From assembly GCA_038225855.1 (NCBI GenBank), contig JBBRQU010000002.1, positions 214,385 to 278,384 of the forward strand: a stretch of DNA of 64,000 bases, written 5' to 3'. The position numbers and the translations under genes are program-made. The DNA comes from CAHJXF01 sp038225855 (lineage in GTDB: Bacteria; Pseudomonadota; Gammaproteobacteria; Burkholderiales; Burkholderiaceae_D). A model generated the notes under the pieces. The model ran no database searches. It was not told the origin of the DNA and saw only the letters and a program-made list of their open reading frames with translations. Positions 35,356 to 44,894 of the stretch are shown here, in pieces (within the stretch, counting starts at the first letter, position 1; every line of letters starts with the position of its first letter).

Positions 35356-36623
35356 ATTCGACGACCATCCGGAACGCGCGTCCTGCGGCGAATCGGTCTG
35401 CTGCTCGGGCCGCTGCCACGCGTCCATTGGTCGCGCACGTCGTCTATCGCTTCGATGTCGGCGGCCTCGAGAACGGCGTCGTCAACCTGATCAACCGGCT
35501 GCCTGCGGATCGCTACGATCACGCGGTGATCGCACTGACCGACATCACCGATTTTCGCCGACGCGTCACCCGCGAGCGCGTGAGCTTTCATGAACTGCAC
35601 AAGCCGCCCGGCCACGGGCTGGCGATCTATCGCAAGCTCTATCGCCTGCTGCGCACCCTTGCTCCAACCATCGTCCACACGCGCAACATCGCAGCGATGG
35701 AAGCGCAACTGCCCGCCGCGCTCGCGCGCGTGCCGATCCGCATTCATGGCGAGCACGGCTGGGACGTGCAGGACGCAGCGGGCGGCAAGCGCAGTCATCA
35801 TCTGCAGCGGCGATTCTTCAGCCCGCTGGTGCATCGCTACGTTGCGCTGTCAGGCGAGATTCGAAGCTATCTCGAAGACCGCATCGGTGTGGCCGAGACT
35901 CGCATCGCGCAGATCTGCAACGGTGTCGACATCTCGCGCTTTGCGCCTCGCGATCGTTCGGTTGCGCGGGCAGGTCCGATTGCTGAACGTTTTTCGGGCG
36001 ACGACGTATTCGTCGCCGGAACCGTCGGCCGTCTCGCACCGGTCAAGCACCAACGTCTTCTGATCGATGCATTCGTGCGCGCGTGTCGCCGCGCGCCGCA
36101 AGCGGCCGATCGCATGCGGCTCGTGATCGCAGGCGACGGTCCCGATCGCGCCGCAATCGAAAGCCAGGTCGCCGCATCGGGCATGGCCGATCGCATCTGG
36201 ATCGCGGGCGAACGCGACGACGTGCCGGCGCTGCTTGCAGGCCTCGATCTGTTCGTGTTGCCGTCGCTCGCCGAAGGCATATCGAACACCATCCTCGAAG
36301 CGATGGCGTGCGGCGTGCCGGTGGTTGCGACGCGCGTCGGAGGCAATGACGAACTGGTGGTCGACGGGTTGGCAGATGCGGGCACCGGCAGGCTGATTCC
36401 GAGCAACGATGTGGGCGCGATGGCCGCTGCGATCGCGGATTACGCGACCGATCCGGCAACCGCCAGGCAGCACGGCGACAACGCGCGCTCGCGCGCGGTC
36501 TCGCGCTTCTCCATCGACACCATGGTGGCGCGCTACGCCGATCTCTACGACACGCTGCTCGAAACGCGCTGTCGCCCGATCGGGAATCCATCGAACGCCT
36601 CGAACGGCGTCGTCGACCACTGA
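35352..36623 (+). CDS. XrtA system glycosyltransferase, TIGR03088 type (GT4)
   Basis: The product (423 aa) has an N-terminal block PLVAHVVYRFDVGGLENGVVNLINRL, the characteristic entry of the XrtA-associated family, and IRIHGEHGWDVQDAAGG. The C-terminal domain has GRLAPVKHQRLLIDAF and PSLAEGISNTILEAMACGVPVVAT, with the E-x7-E retaining GT4 motif. The ATG overlaps the exosortase stop (ATGA). It probably extends the repeat unit together with the other transferases; the donor is unknown. Confidence 0.93.
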   Translation: MNSTTIRNARPAANRSAARAAATRPLVAHVVYRFDVGGLENGVVNLINRLPADRYDHAVIALTDITDFRRRVTRERVSFHELHKPPGHGLAIYRKLYRLLRTLAPTIVHTRNIAAMEAQLPAALARVPIRIHGEHGWDVQDAAGGKRSHHLQRRFFSPLVHRYVALSGEIRSYLEDRIGVAETRIAQICNGVDISRFAPRDRSVARAGPIAERFSGDDVFVAGTVGRLAPVKHQRLLIDAFVRACRRAPQAADRMRLVIAGDGPDRAAIESQVAASGMADRIWIAGERDDVPALLAGLDLFVLPSLAEGISNTILEAMACGVPVVATRVGGNDELVVDGLADAGTGRLIPSNDVGAMAAAIADYATDPATARQHGDNARSRAVSRFSIDTMVARYADLYDTLLETRCRPIGNPSNASNGVVDH

Positions 36624-36660
36624 CCGCGACGCTCGTCGATATCGACCCGAGAACCAGATC

Positions 36661-38613
36661 ATGTGCGGAATCACCGGAATCTTCGACACGCGCGCGCGCC
36701 GCGACGTGCCGCGCGACATCCTCGTGGCGATGAACGATGCCGTCGCGCATCGCGGACCCGATGACGACGGCTTTCATTTCGAGCCCGGCGTAGGCCTCGG
36801 TCATCGGCGTCTGTCGATCATCGATCTGTCGACCGGGCATCAGCCGATCTACAACGAAGACAACACGGTCGCCGTGATCTTCAACGGCGAGATCTACAAC
36901 TATCAGGGACTCGTGACCGAGTTGTCGGCGCGCGGCCATACGTTTCGCACCAGGAGCGACACCGAGGTCATCGTCCACGCGTGGGAAGAGTGGGGCGAGG
37001 CATGCGTGACGCGCTTTCGCGGCATGTTCGCGTTCGCGCTCTGGGATCGCAATCGCGAGACGCTGTTCCTCGCGCGCGATCGCCTCGGCGTCAAGCCGAT
37101 GTATTACACGATCATGCCCGACGGCATGCTGCTGTTCGGCTCCGAGCTGAAGGCCTTGCTCGCGCATCCGGGTCTCGCGCGCGTGATCGAGCCGCAGACC
37201 GTCGAAGAATATTTTGCGTTGGGCTACGTGCCCGAGCCGCGCACCGTGTTTCGCGACGTGTTCAAGCTGGAGCCCGGGCATACGCTCGCGATCCGCCGCG
37301 GCCAGCCGATTCCCGCGTCGCGCGAATATTGGGATGTGCGCTTCGAGGCGCAGTCAGGCAACGCATCCGCCATCGGCGACCAGGATGCGTGCGAAGAGCT
37401 CGTCGTGCGCCTGCGCGAATCGGTGAAGCTGCGCCTGATCTCCGACGTGCCGCTGGGCGCCTTCCTGTCGGGCGGCGTCGATTCGAGCGCGGTGGTGGCG
37501 ATGATGGCGGGCCTGTCGCCCGAGCCCGTCAACACCTGCTCGATCGCATTCAACGAAGCGAAGTTCGACGAGTCGATCTACGCCAGGCAGGTCGCCGATC
37601 GCTACCAGACGCGGCATCGAGTCGAGCATGTCGAGAGCGACGACTTCGATCTGATCGACACGCTCGCGCGTCTCTACGATGAACCCTTTGCGGACAGCTC
37701 GGCGATTCCGACCTATCGCGTCTGTCAGCTTGCGAGGAAGAACGTCACGGTCGCGTTGTCGGGCGATGGCGGCGACGAAAGCTTCGGCGGCTATCGCCGC
37801 TATCGTTTCCACTTGATGGAAGAAAAATTGCGCGGCGCGTTTCCGCTCGGGATGCGCCGGCCCATGTTCGGCGCGCTCGGCCGCGCGTATCCGAAGGCCG
37901 ACTGGGCGCCGCGCGTGTTCCGCGCCAAATCGACCTTCGAAGCGCTCGGCCGCGATTCGGTCGAGGCCTACTTTCACACGATGTCGCTGATCCGTTCGCC
38001 GCTGCGTCAGCAGATCTACAGCCCCGCGTTCAAGCGCGAGCTGGCCGGCTACGACGCAATCGAAGTGATGCGCCGTCACGCGCAACGCGCGCCCACCGAC
38101 GATGCGCTCTCGCAGATCCAGTACATCGACCTGAAGACCTATCTGGTCGGCGACATCAACACCAAGGTCGATCGCGCTTCGATGGCGCACTCGCTCGAAG
38201 TGCGCGAGCCGCTGATGGATCATCCGCTGGTCGAGTGGCTCGCCACGCTGCCGTCGTCGCTCAAGATCCGCGGCGGCGAGCAGAAGTTCCTGCTCAAGAA
38301 AGCGATGGAGCCCTACCTGCCGAACGAGATCATGTACCGGCCCAAGATGGGCTTCTCGATTCCGGTCGCGCAGTGGTTTCGCGGCCCGCTCGCCGGTCGC
38401 GTGCAGAGCGCGCTGCTGGGCTCGCGCCTTGCCGACACCGGATGGTTCGATCGCGCTGTGTTGAAGCGCATCGTCGAACAACATCAGTCGGGCGCGCGCG
38501 ATCACAGCACGCCGATCTGGACCATCCTGATGTTCGACGCGTTCCTCAAGAACGTCATGGAGGGGCACGATGCAGTGAACGACGCGGCGCCTCTCACGAT
38601 GAAGGCTGCGTAG
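36661..38613 (+). CDS. XrtA-associated amidotransferase (asparagine synthase family, TIGR03108 type)
   Basis: The product (650 aa) has an N-terminal glutaminase domain beginning with the nucleophile in MCGITGIFDTRARRD and conserved blocks VAHRGPDDDGFHF and FNGEIYNYQGLV. The synthetase domain has the PP-loop LSGGVDSSAVVA and SGDGGDESFGGYRRY. The Cys2 and PP-loop are intact, so it should transfer amide nitrogen. It probably amidates a uronic acid in the polysaccharide, by analogy with other exopolysaccharide loci. Start at the Cys-proximal ATG. Confidence 0.93.
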   Translation: MCGITGIFDTRARRDVPRDILVAMNDAVAHRGPDDDGFHFEPGVGLGHRRLSIIDLSTGHQPIYNEDNTVAVIFNGEIYNYQGLVTELSARGHTFRTRSDTEVIVHAWEEWGEACVTRFRGMFAFALWDRNRETLFLARDRLGVKPMYYTIMPDGMLLFGSELKALLAHPGLARVIEPQTVEEYFALGYVPEPRTVFRDVFKLEPGHTLAIRRGQPIPASREYWDVRFEAQSGNASAIGDQDACEELVVRLRESVKLRLISDVPLGAFLSGGVDSSAVVAMMAGLSPEPVNTCSIAFNEAKFDESIYARQVADRYQTRHRVEHVESDDFDLIDTLARLYDEPFADSSAIPTYRVCQLARKNVTVALSGDGGDESFGGYRRYRFHLMEEKLRGAFPLGMRRPMFGALGRAYPKADWAPRVFRAKSTFEALGRDSVEAYFHTMSLIRSPLRQQIYSPAFKRELAGYDAIEVMRRHAQRAPTDDALSQIQYIDLKTYLVGDINTKVDRASMAHSLEVREPLMDHPLVEWLATLPSSLKIRGGEQKFLLKKAMEPYLPNEIMYRPKMGFSIPVAQWFRGPLAGRVQSALLGSRLADTGWFDRAVLKRIVEQHQSGARDHSTPIWTILMFDAFLKNVMEGHDAVNDAAPLTMKAA

Positions 38614-38627
38614 CGCGCCGACCCGCC

Positions 38628-39893
38628 ATGAAGATCCTGTATCACCATCGCATCCGCTCGAAGGATGGGCAATACGTTCACCTCGAAGAACTGGTGGGGG
38701 CATTGCGCAGGCTCGGGCACGAGGTTCGCGTGGTCGGGCCGGATGCGGTGGGCGTGGCGGATTTCGGGTCGGACGCGGGCTTCGTCGCATGGCTGAAGCG
38801 CCACCTTCCGCGAGCGCTCTACGAGCTGACCGAATGGGCCTACGGGCTCTACGCATACGCGCGTCTCACGCGTGCGATCAAGGCCTTCGGTCCCGACGTT
38901 CTCTACGAGCGCTACAACCTTTTTCTGACCGCCGGCGTGCGCGCAAAAAAGCGCTTTAAACTGCCGATGCTGCTCGAAGTCAACGCGCCGATTTACGCCG
39001 AGCGCAAGCGCTTCGACGGCATCGCGCTCGACGCTCTCGCGCACGCGAGTGAGCGCACGGCGTGGCGCGGCGCCGATATCGTCCTGCCGGTGTCCGCGGC
39101 GCTCGGTCACATCGTCCGTGAAGTGACCGGCCCCGCGAAGCGCATCGAGGCGATTCCCAACGGCATCAATCACCAGCATTTCGCGGGTCCCTTCGATACC
39201 GACGCGGTGCGTCGGCGCTGGAATCTCGATGGCCGTATCGTGCTGGGCTTCGCAGGTTTCGTTCGCGACTGGCATGGACTCGATCGCGTGATCGCTTCGA
39301 TCGCCGAAGACGGCCCTGAACATCCGCGCATGCTGTTGATCGTCGGCGACGGCCCCGCGCGTGCGCCGCTCGAAGCGCAGGCTGCGGCGCTGGGCATCGC
39401 GTCGCGCGTGGTCTTCACCGGCATCGTGCCGCGCGAGGAGATTCCCGCGTGTGTCGCGACCTTCGACATCGCGCTGCAGCCCGGCGTCGTCGCTTACGCG
39501 TCTCCGCTCAAGTTGTTCGAGTATCTCGCACTGGGCCGGGCAATCGTCGCACCCGATCAACCCAACATTCGCGAGGTTCTCGAGGATGGGATCAACGCAG
39601 TGCTGTTCGACCCCGCCGACCCCGATGACTTGACCCGCGCGATCGAGCGGCTCACTCATGACGCCGCGTTGCGCGAGCGTGTCGCCGAGGGCGCCAGGCG
39701 AACCATCGCCGAGCGCAGCCTCACATGGGAACGCAACGCCGAGCGCGTCGCCGAACTGTTCAGGGAATTGCTCGTCGCGCAAGGTCGCAGACTCGCAGCG
39801 CCGAGCGCCGTCGCGCACATGCCACCCCACGCGCACGCAGACGAGTCTCTCGACGGTTGCGCCGAGCCCATCGAAACGCGGAGGATCGCGTGA
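38628..39893 (+). CDS. Glycosyltransferase family 4
   Basis: The product (421 aa) is a GT-B fold enzyme. Its N-terminus (MKILYHHRIRSKDGQYVHLEEL) includes the GQ-x-VHL motif common to several bacterial GT4 enzymes. The C-terminal domain has AIPNGINHQHF, LGFAGFVRDWHGLDRVI, GDGPARAPLEAQAA and FEYLALGRAIVAPD with an E/D pair for the nucleotide sugar. It does not show the entry motif of the other named XrtA-associated transferases I recognise, so the family-level call is used. The stop overlaps the next gene's ATG. Confidence 0.88.
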   Translation: MKILYHHRIRSKDGQYVHLEELVGALRRLGHEVRVVGPDAVGVADFGSDAGFVAWLKRHLPRALYELTEWAYGLYAYARLTRAIKAFGPDVLYERYNLFLTAGVRAKKRFKLPMLLEVNAPIYAERKRFDGIALDALAHASERTAWRGADIVLPVSAALGHIVREVTGPAKRIEAIPNGINHQHFAGPFDTDAVRRRWNLDGRIVLGFAGFVRDWHGLDRVIASIAEDGPEHPRMLLIVGDGPARAPLEAQAAALGIASRVVFTGIVPREEIPACVATFDIALQPGVVAYASPLKLFEYLALGRAIVAPDQPNIREVLEDGINAVLFDPADPDDLTRAIERLTHDAALRERVAEGARRTIAERSLTWERNAERVAELFRELLVAQGRRLAAPSAVAHMPPHAHADESLDGCAEPIETRRIA

Positions 39894-41098
39894 TGAAGCT
39901 GCTCACGTTCACGTCGCTGTATCCGAACGCGGTCAGGCCGTCGCATGGGGTATTCGTCGAGAATCGTCTGGTGCATCTGGTGAGAAATGGGCGGATCGCA
40001 GCGCGCGTGGTAGCGCCCGTCCCGTGGTTTCCGTCCAGTCACCGCAGCTTCGGACGCTACGCGGAATTCGCACGCGTTCCCGAGTGCGAACAGAGGCACG
40101 GCATCGAGGTGTGTCATCCCCGATATTTCACGATCCCGGGCCTGGGAGCTCACGGCGCGCCGTTGACGATGGCCCTGGCCGCACGCCGGACGATTGCGGG
40201 TCTGATTCGGCGCGGCGAGCGCTTCGATGCGATCGATGCGCATTATTTTTTTCCCGACGGCGTTGCCGCCATCCTGCTCGGGCGATGGTTCGATCTGCCC
40301 GTGGTGATCACGGCGCGCGGCAGCGACATCACCTGGTTTCAAACGCAAGCGCTGCCCCGACGCATGATCCTCTGGGCAGCAAGGCATGCCGCAGGCATCG
40401 TGACCGTATGCCGCGCCCTCAAGGACGAACTCGTTCGTCTGGGCGCCGACGACGAGAAGATCGTCGTGCTGCGCAATGGCGTCGACGCCAAACGTTTCGT
40501 ACCCATGCCGATGAAGATCGCGCGTGCCCGCCTGCAATTGCCCGCCGACGGAAAAATCATCGCGTCGGTCGGCGCGTTGATTCCGAGGAAGGGACATGAA
40601 CTCGTGATCGATGCGCTTGCTGAATTGCCGGGCGTGCGTCTGGTCATTGCGGGCAGCGGACCGTTGCGTAGTGTTCTCGAATCGCATGCGGTTCGCGCCG
40701 GCGTTGCCGACCGGGTCAATTTTCTCGGACAGATGGCGCACGACGATCTGCCCGCGGTGTATTCGGCCGCCGACGCCTCGGTGCTCGCTTCGGAAAACGA
40801 AGGCTGGGCCAACGTGCTGCTCGAATCGATGGCGTGCGGCGCCCCGGTGGTTGCGACCGATGCAGGCGGTTCATCGGAAGTCGTGGCCGCTCCAGAAGCG
40901 GGAGCTATCGTGCGCGAACGTTCTGCGTCGGCGATCGCAGCGGCGCTTCACGATCTACTCGCTGCGTTGCCGGATCGCGCGATGACGCGCAGCTATGCCG
41001 AGCGCTTCAGTTGGGATGAAACGACGCGGGGACAAGAGCAATTGTTCGAGTCGCTGCGCGCCTTTCCGCAAGGCGCGGTATTGAAGAATTCGTCATGA
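39893..41098 (+). CDS. Glycosyltransferase family 4
   Basis: The product (401 aa) starts MKLLTFTSLYPNAVRPSHGVF, a common entry for exopolysaccharide GT4 enzymes. The donor-binding region has VLRNGVDAKRFVPM, VGALIPRKGHELVIDAL, VIAGSGPLR and ENEGWANVLLESMACGAPVVATD. An FPDG-type segment (YFFPDGVAAIL) and RGSDITW resemble GT4 proteins of teichuronic-acid type. The stop overlaps the next gene (ATGA). Substrate unknown. Confidence 0.88.
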   Translation: MKLLTFTSLYPNAVRPSHGVFVENRLVHLVRNGRIAARVVAPVPWFPSSHRSFGRYAEFARVPECEQRHGIEVCHPRYFTIPGLGAHGAPLTMALAARRTIAGLIRRGERFDAIDAHYFFPDGVAAILLGRWFDLPVVITARGSDITWFQTQALPRRMILWAARHAAGIVTVCRALKDELVRLGADDEKIVVLRNGVDAKRFVPMPMKIARARLQLPADGKIIASVGALIPRKGHELVIDALAELPGVRLVIAGSGPLRSVLESHAVRAGVADRVNFLGQMAHDDLPAVYSAADASVLASENEGWANVLLESMACGAPVVATDAGGSSEVVAAPEAGAIVRERSASAIAAALHDLLAALPDRAMTRSYAERFSWDETTRGQEQLFESLRAFPQGAVLKNSS

Positions 41099-42390
41099 AT
41101 TTTCTTCCCTGGGCCTTTCGCAACGTGATCCCGGGCCGGCGTGCGGGAACCGACGCGGTTGTGCGCGCAGCGCATTCGTCGGTACTCGACGCGCCCGGCT
41201 GGCTATTCGTCCTCCCGTGGACCCTGGAGAGTACCGGCGGAGTAAGCCAGGTCGTTGCGAACCTGTTTCGTCACGCCGTTGCGGACAGAGACTGTCGCCC
41301 CTATTTCATGATTCTCGACTGGAACGCCGCAGGAACAATCGAGGAGATTGATTTGCAGGGAATGCGAGCCGCACGAGCGCGTCTTCGCGAGCCCGGCCTT
41401 CTGTTGTCCCGGATCGGTTCACATATCCGGTTTCTGATCTCATTCGTTCCGTCATTGTTCAAGTTATGGGCTTATTTGCGGAGACACCGCATATCGGTCG
41501 TGAATATCCATTATCCGACGGTGGCCGCCCTCTATTTTGCGTTCATAAGAAAATGTGGAGGGTTGAAGCGTCTCTTGATTTCGGTGCACGGACAGGATGT
41601 CCATGGCCTCGACCAAAGTGGCCCATTCGAGAGAATGCTTTGGCGTTATCTCTTTTCGGCCGCCGACAGCGTGGTGGTTTGTTCGCATGCCTTTGGAAAA
41701 TCATTACCTGAATACGTGTTCGGTCGTAAAGATCGCGTCGTGACGATTCATAACGGGATCGACACCGCGTTCTGCGAACAGGAAAGAAAGGGCGCGGATG
41801 CGTTGCCGCACTCATCGCCCTACATCCTTTCAGTTGCATCATTTGAATACAAGAAGGGACTCGACGTCCTTGTAAAGGCTTTCTCGCGCGTCATTCAATC
41901 TTCGAACGAAGATCTTCGCCTTGTGATCGTGGGCCGCCGAACCGCTTATGCGGAAGAACTGAAGACGCTGATCGGAGAACTCGAGGATGGTCTTCCGGCT
42001 TTGAAAGGTCGAATCGATCTTTTTTATGATGAGAACCATGCCACCGTCTTGAAGCGAATTGAAGGTGCGCGTCTGTTCGTGCTTCCTTCGAGGTCGGAGC
42101 CGTTCGGAATCGTGCTGTTGGAGGCAGGGTATCTCGGCATACCGGTCATAGCGACAGCCGTGGGAGGCGTTCCCGAAATAATTGAGTCGGATCGCAATGG
42201 CTTGCTCGTGCCGCCGGATGATCCGGACGACCTTGCATCGGCGATATCGCGCTTGTTGAACGACCACACGAGCGCCTCTCGGTACGTCGGCGCAATGAAG
42301 CAGCGTGTCAATGAACAATTCGCGTGGCGTGACGCCTGGGCGAAATATCGCAAGCTCGCGGGATTGATCCATATCCCGGCCGAGCGCTAG
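41095..42390 (+). CDS. Glycosyltransferase family 4, AT-richer than its neighbours
   Basis: The product (431 aa) has a GT-B fold with GGVSQVVANLFRH near the N-terminus, IHYPTVAALYFAF and SVHGQDVHGLDQSG in the first domain. The donor domain has TIHNGIDTAF, LSVASFEYKKGLDVLVKAF and PSRSEPFGIVLLEAGYLGIPVIAT. Base composition is visibly AT-richer than the flanking XrtA genes, with more AAT/TTT codons, suggesting later acquisition. It overlaps the previous gene (ATGA) and precedes the ligase by 26 bp, so it is still in the operon. Confidence 0.87.
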   Translation: MNFLPWAFRNVIPGRRAGTDAVVRAAHSSVLDAPGWLFVLPWTLESTGGVSQVVANLFRHAVADRDCRPYFMILDWNAAGTIEEIDLQGMRAARARLREPGLLLSRIGSHIRFLISFVPSLFKLWAYLRRHRISVVNIHYPTVAALYFAFIRKCGGLKRLLISVHGQDVHGLDQSGPFERMLWRYLFSAADSVVVCSHAFGKSLPEYVFGRKDRVVTIHNGIDTAFCEQERKGADALPHSSPYILSVASFEYKKGLDVLVKAFSRVIQSSNEDLRLVIVGRRTAYAEELKTLIGELEDGLPALKGRIDLFYDENHATVLKRIEGARLFVLPSRSEPFGIVLLEAGYLGIPVIATAVGGVPEIIESDRNGLLVPPDDPDDLASAISRLLNDHTSASRYVGAMKQRVNEQFAWRDAWAKYRKLAGLIHIPAER

Positions 42391-42416
42391 AAAACATACG
42401 ATTCAAGGAAGCGATC

Positions 42417-43841
42417 ATGCGCGATATAGCTCTTCTCGCCTTTTTCATCTGTTCGATACCGCTGATTATCAAGCGCCCTGCGATCGGCGTAATCATGTGG
42501 GTATGGCTGAGCGTGATGAACCCGCACCGCCTGACCTACAATTTCGCGTTTAATTTACCGTTTGCCGCATTGACGGTGGGATTGACTTTTTTCGGGCTGC
42601 TGATCACCAAGGATAAGCGCAGGTTGCCATTGACGCCGCCGGTGATTGTGCTCGCGTTGTTCATGCTCTGGATGTCCGTGGCGTCGTTGTTCCCCTTTCA
42701 TCCGGGCTCGGGTTATGAGATGTGGTCGCGGGTGATGAAGATTCTGTTGATGACTTTCGTAGCGCTCACCGTGATCCACTCGAAGAAGCAGATTCACTGG
42801 CTTGTCTGGGTCCTTGCGGGCTCGCTTGCGTTCTATGGCGTCAAAGGCGGTTTGTTCACGTTGCTCACGGGCGGCAACTATATGGTATGGGGTCCCGATA
42901 GTTCATTCATCGGGGGCAACAACGAAGTGGCGCTCGCGCTCGTCATGACGATTCCATTGCTGCGCTACGTGCAACTGGGATTGAAAAAGCCGTGGCAACG
43001 CTGGGCGATGACCGGGGCCATGCTGTTGTGTGCGCTTGCCTCGGTCGGAAGCCATTCCCGGGGCGCGTTTCTCGCCATTGCGGCGATGGGCGCCGTTCTT
43101 TGGTGGAAGAGTCGCAACAAGTTCGGCATGGGCCTGGTCCTTTTCATCATCGGCATTGGAATGCTCGCGTTCATGCCGGACGAATGGATGGAGCGCATGC
43201 AGTCCATCAAGTCCTACGATGAAGACACGTCGGCGATGGGTCGCATCAACGCCTGGTGGATGGCGTTCAATATGGCGCGCGATCGCTTTTTCGGAGGCGG
43301 CTTCGATATCTATGACTTCGACACCTTTGCGCGCTACGCCCCCAACCCGCTCGACATGCATGCGGCGCACAGCATCTACTTTCAGATTCTCGGCGAGCAT
43401 GGGTTCGGTGGCTTGTTTCTTTTCCTGTCGATCGGAGCATCCACCTGGTTCGCTGCTTCGGATGCAAAGCGGAAAGCCAAGGGAATTGCTGACTTGCACT
43501 GGATCGGGCCCTTGATGGATTTGACCAAGGTCAGCATGGTTGGATATGCGGTAGGCGGCGCGTTTCTCAGTCTCGCGTATTACGACGTTCCTTACTACCT
43601 GCTCGTCATCGTCGTCGCGTCGCGCGAGCTTGCATTGGCGGCGCACAAGGCGAAGGTCGGTCGCGACGGGGCGAATGGATGGATGCGCCGCGACCGATTC
43701 GGCGCAGTGCAGACCGAGGTTCCCGAATACGCGCCCGAGATAGAGTCGCCGCGACCGCCGTCGCGGATCGGAGGCTGGCGCGGCCAGGGATCGTTTGCCG
43801 AGCGACCGTTTTCGCTCGACACGCCGAAATCCCCTCTGTGA
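42417..43841 (+). CDS. XrtA-associated O-glycosylation ligase/polymerase (TIGR03097 type)
   Basis: The product (474 aa) is a polytopic Wzy/WaaL-like protein with about twelve helices. The entry MRDIALLAFFICSIPLIIKR and the block WVWLSVMNPHRLTYNFAFN are diagnostic of the exosortase A-associated putative O-ligase. The large periplasmic loop contains GRINAWWMAFNMARDRFFGGG and HAAHSIYFQILGEHGFGG, where ligases carry their catalytic residues. It probably polymerises or transfers the repeat unit. The C-terminus is Pro/Arg-rich. AAGGAA precedes the ATG. Confidence 0.93.
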   Translation: MRDIALLAFFICSIPLIIKRPAIGVIMWVWLSVMNPHRLTYNFAFNLPFAALTVGLTFFGLLITKDKRRLPLTPPVIVLALFMLWMSVASLFPFHPGSGYEMWSRVMKILLMTFVALTVIHSKKQIHWLVWVLAGSLAFYGVKGGLFTLLTGGNYMVWGPDSSFIGGNNEVALALVMTIPLLRYVQLGLKKPWQRWAMTGAMLLCALASVGSHSRGAFLAIAAMGAVLWWKSRNKFGMGLVLFIIGIGMLAFMPDEWMERMQSIKSYDEDTSAMGRINAWWMAFNMARDRFFGGGFDIYDFDTFARYAPNPLDMHAAHSIYFQILGEHGFGGLFLFLSIGASTWFAASDAKRKAKGIADLHWIGPLMDLTKVSMVGYAVGGAFLSLAYYDVPYYLLVIVVASRELALAAHKAKVGRDGANGWMRRDRFGAVQTEVPEYAPEIESPRPPSRIGGWRGQGSFAERPFSLDTPKSPL

Positions 43842-43887
43842 AACCGGTGCGCGCGCGGCCGATGCCGATGCCTTGCAAGATCGTCGA

Positions 43888-44859
43888 ATGAATCCGCTCG
43901 CCGCGACGGTCAGAGGATTCGGCCGCGCTCTCTCGGCCGCGCGCGGACCGCGCCTGTCGATCCTCATCTTCCACCGCGTCCTGCCTGCGCTCGACCCATT
44001 GCTGCCCGGGGAGCCCGATGCGACATTGTTCAAAGCGCGCATGCGCTGGCTCGCGTCGGCGTTTCACGTCATGCCGCTGACCGAAGCGGTGCGACGCCTG
44101 GCCGACGGCAACCTGCCGGTCAACGCGGCTTGCATCACCTTCGACGACGGCTACGCGGACAATGCGACGATCGCGGCGCCGCTGCTTTCAAGGCTCCGAC
44201 TGCCTGCGACGTTCTTCATCGCGACCGGTTTTCTCGATGGCGGGCGGATGTGGAACGATACGGTGATCGAAGCGATACGCGTCGCTCGCGGCTCTCGACT
44301 GGATCTCGCCTCCATCGGCCTTGACGAATGGCCGTGCAGCAACATTGCCGAACGGGTCGCAACCATTGCCGGTCTGCTCGATAGGCTCAAGTACCTGCCG
44401 CAATCGGAACGCCAGCGAAAGGTCGATGCGATCGCGTCGGCGGTCGGTCTTGCAGCGCAAAGCGATTTGATGATGACGCGACGACAGGTACGAGAACTGC
44501 CACGTTACGGCATGGCTGTCGGGGGGCACACGGTCACGCATCCGATCCTCACGACGCTAGGCATCGACGACGCGAGGCAGGAGGTTGCCGATGGGCGCCG
44601 CGATCTCGAGCAAACGCTGGGCGAGCCCGTGAGGCTGTTTGCCTATCCGAACGGAAGGCCGCGGCGCGACTACGATGCGACTCACGTCGCGCTCATTCGC
44701 GAGATGGGCTTCGACGCCGCCGTTGCGACTGCATGGGGTGTCGCCGATCGAAGCAGCGATCGCTTTCAGCTTCCGCGCTTCACGCCCTGGGATGCGAGCG
44801 TCAATCGATTCGGACTGCGGCTCGCGCACAACCTCACGCGCAGGCCCGAATTGGTCTAG
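43888..44859 (+). CDS. Polysaccharide deacetylase family protein
   Basis: The product (323 aa) has a NodB-type domain with LSILIFHRVLP, NAACITFDDGYADNATIA (metal Asp pair), LPATFFIATGFLDGG, GGHTVTHPILTTL (metal-binding His pair) and FAYPNGRPRRDYD. Both metal-site motifs are intact. It resembles deacetylases in XrtA loci but is distinct from the one at 30157. It is the last gene of the operon, 35 bp before the AT-richer methyltransferase. The ATG at 43888 was chosen over an upstream frame that has no leader signal. Confidence 0.88.
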   Translation: MNPLAATVRGFGRALSAARGPRLSILIFHRVLPALDPLLPGEPDATLFKARMRWLASAFHVMPLTEAVRRLADGNLPVNAACITFDDGYADNATIAAPLLSRLRLPATFFIATGFLDGGRMWNDTVIEAIRVARGSRLDLASIGLDEWPCSNIAERVATIAGLLDRLKYLPQSERQRKVDAIASAVGLAAQSDLMMTRRQVRELPRYGMAVGGHTVTHPILTTLGIDDARQEVADGRRDLEQTLGEPVRLFAYPNGRPRRDYDATHVALIREMGFDAAVATAWGVADRSSDRFQLPRFTPWDASVNRFGLRLAHNLTRRPELV

Positions 44860-44894
44860 GTCAGTATTTCGGCGCATACGACCAGACAAATATC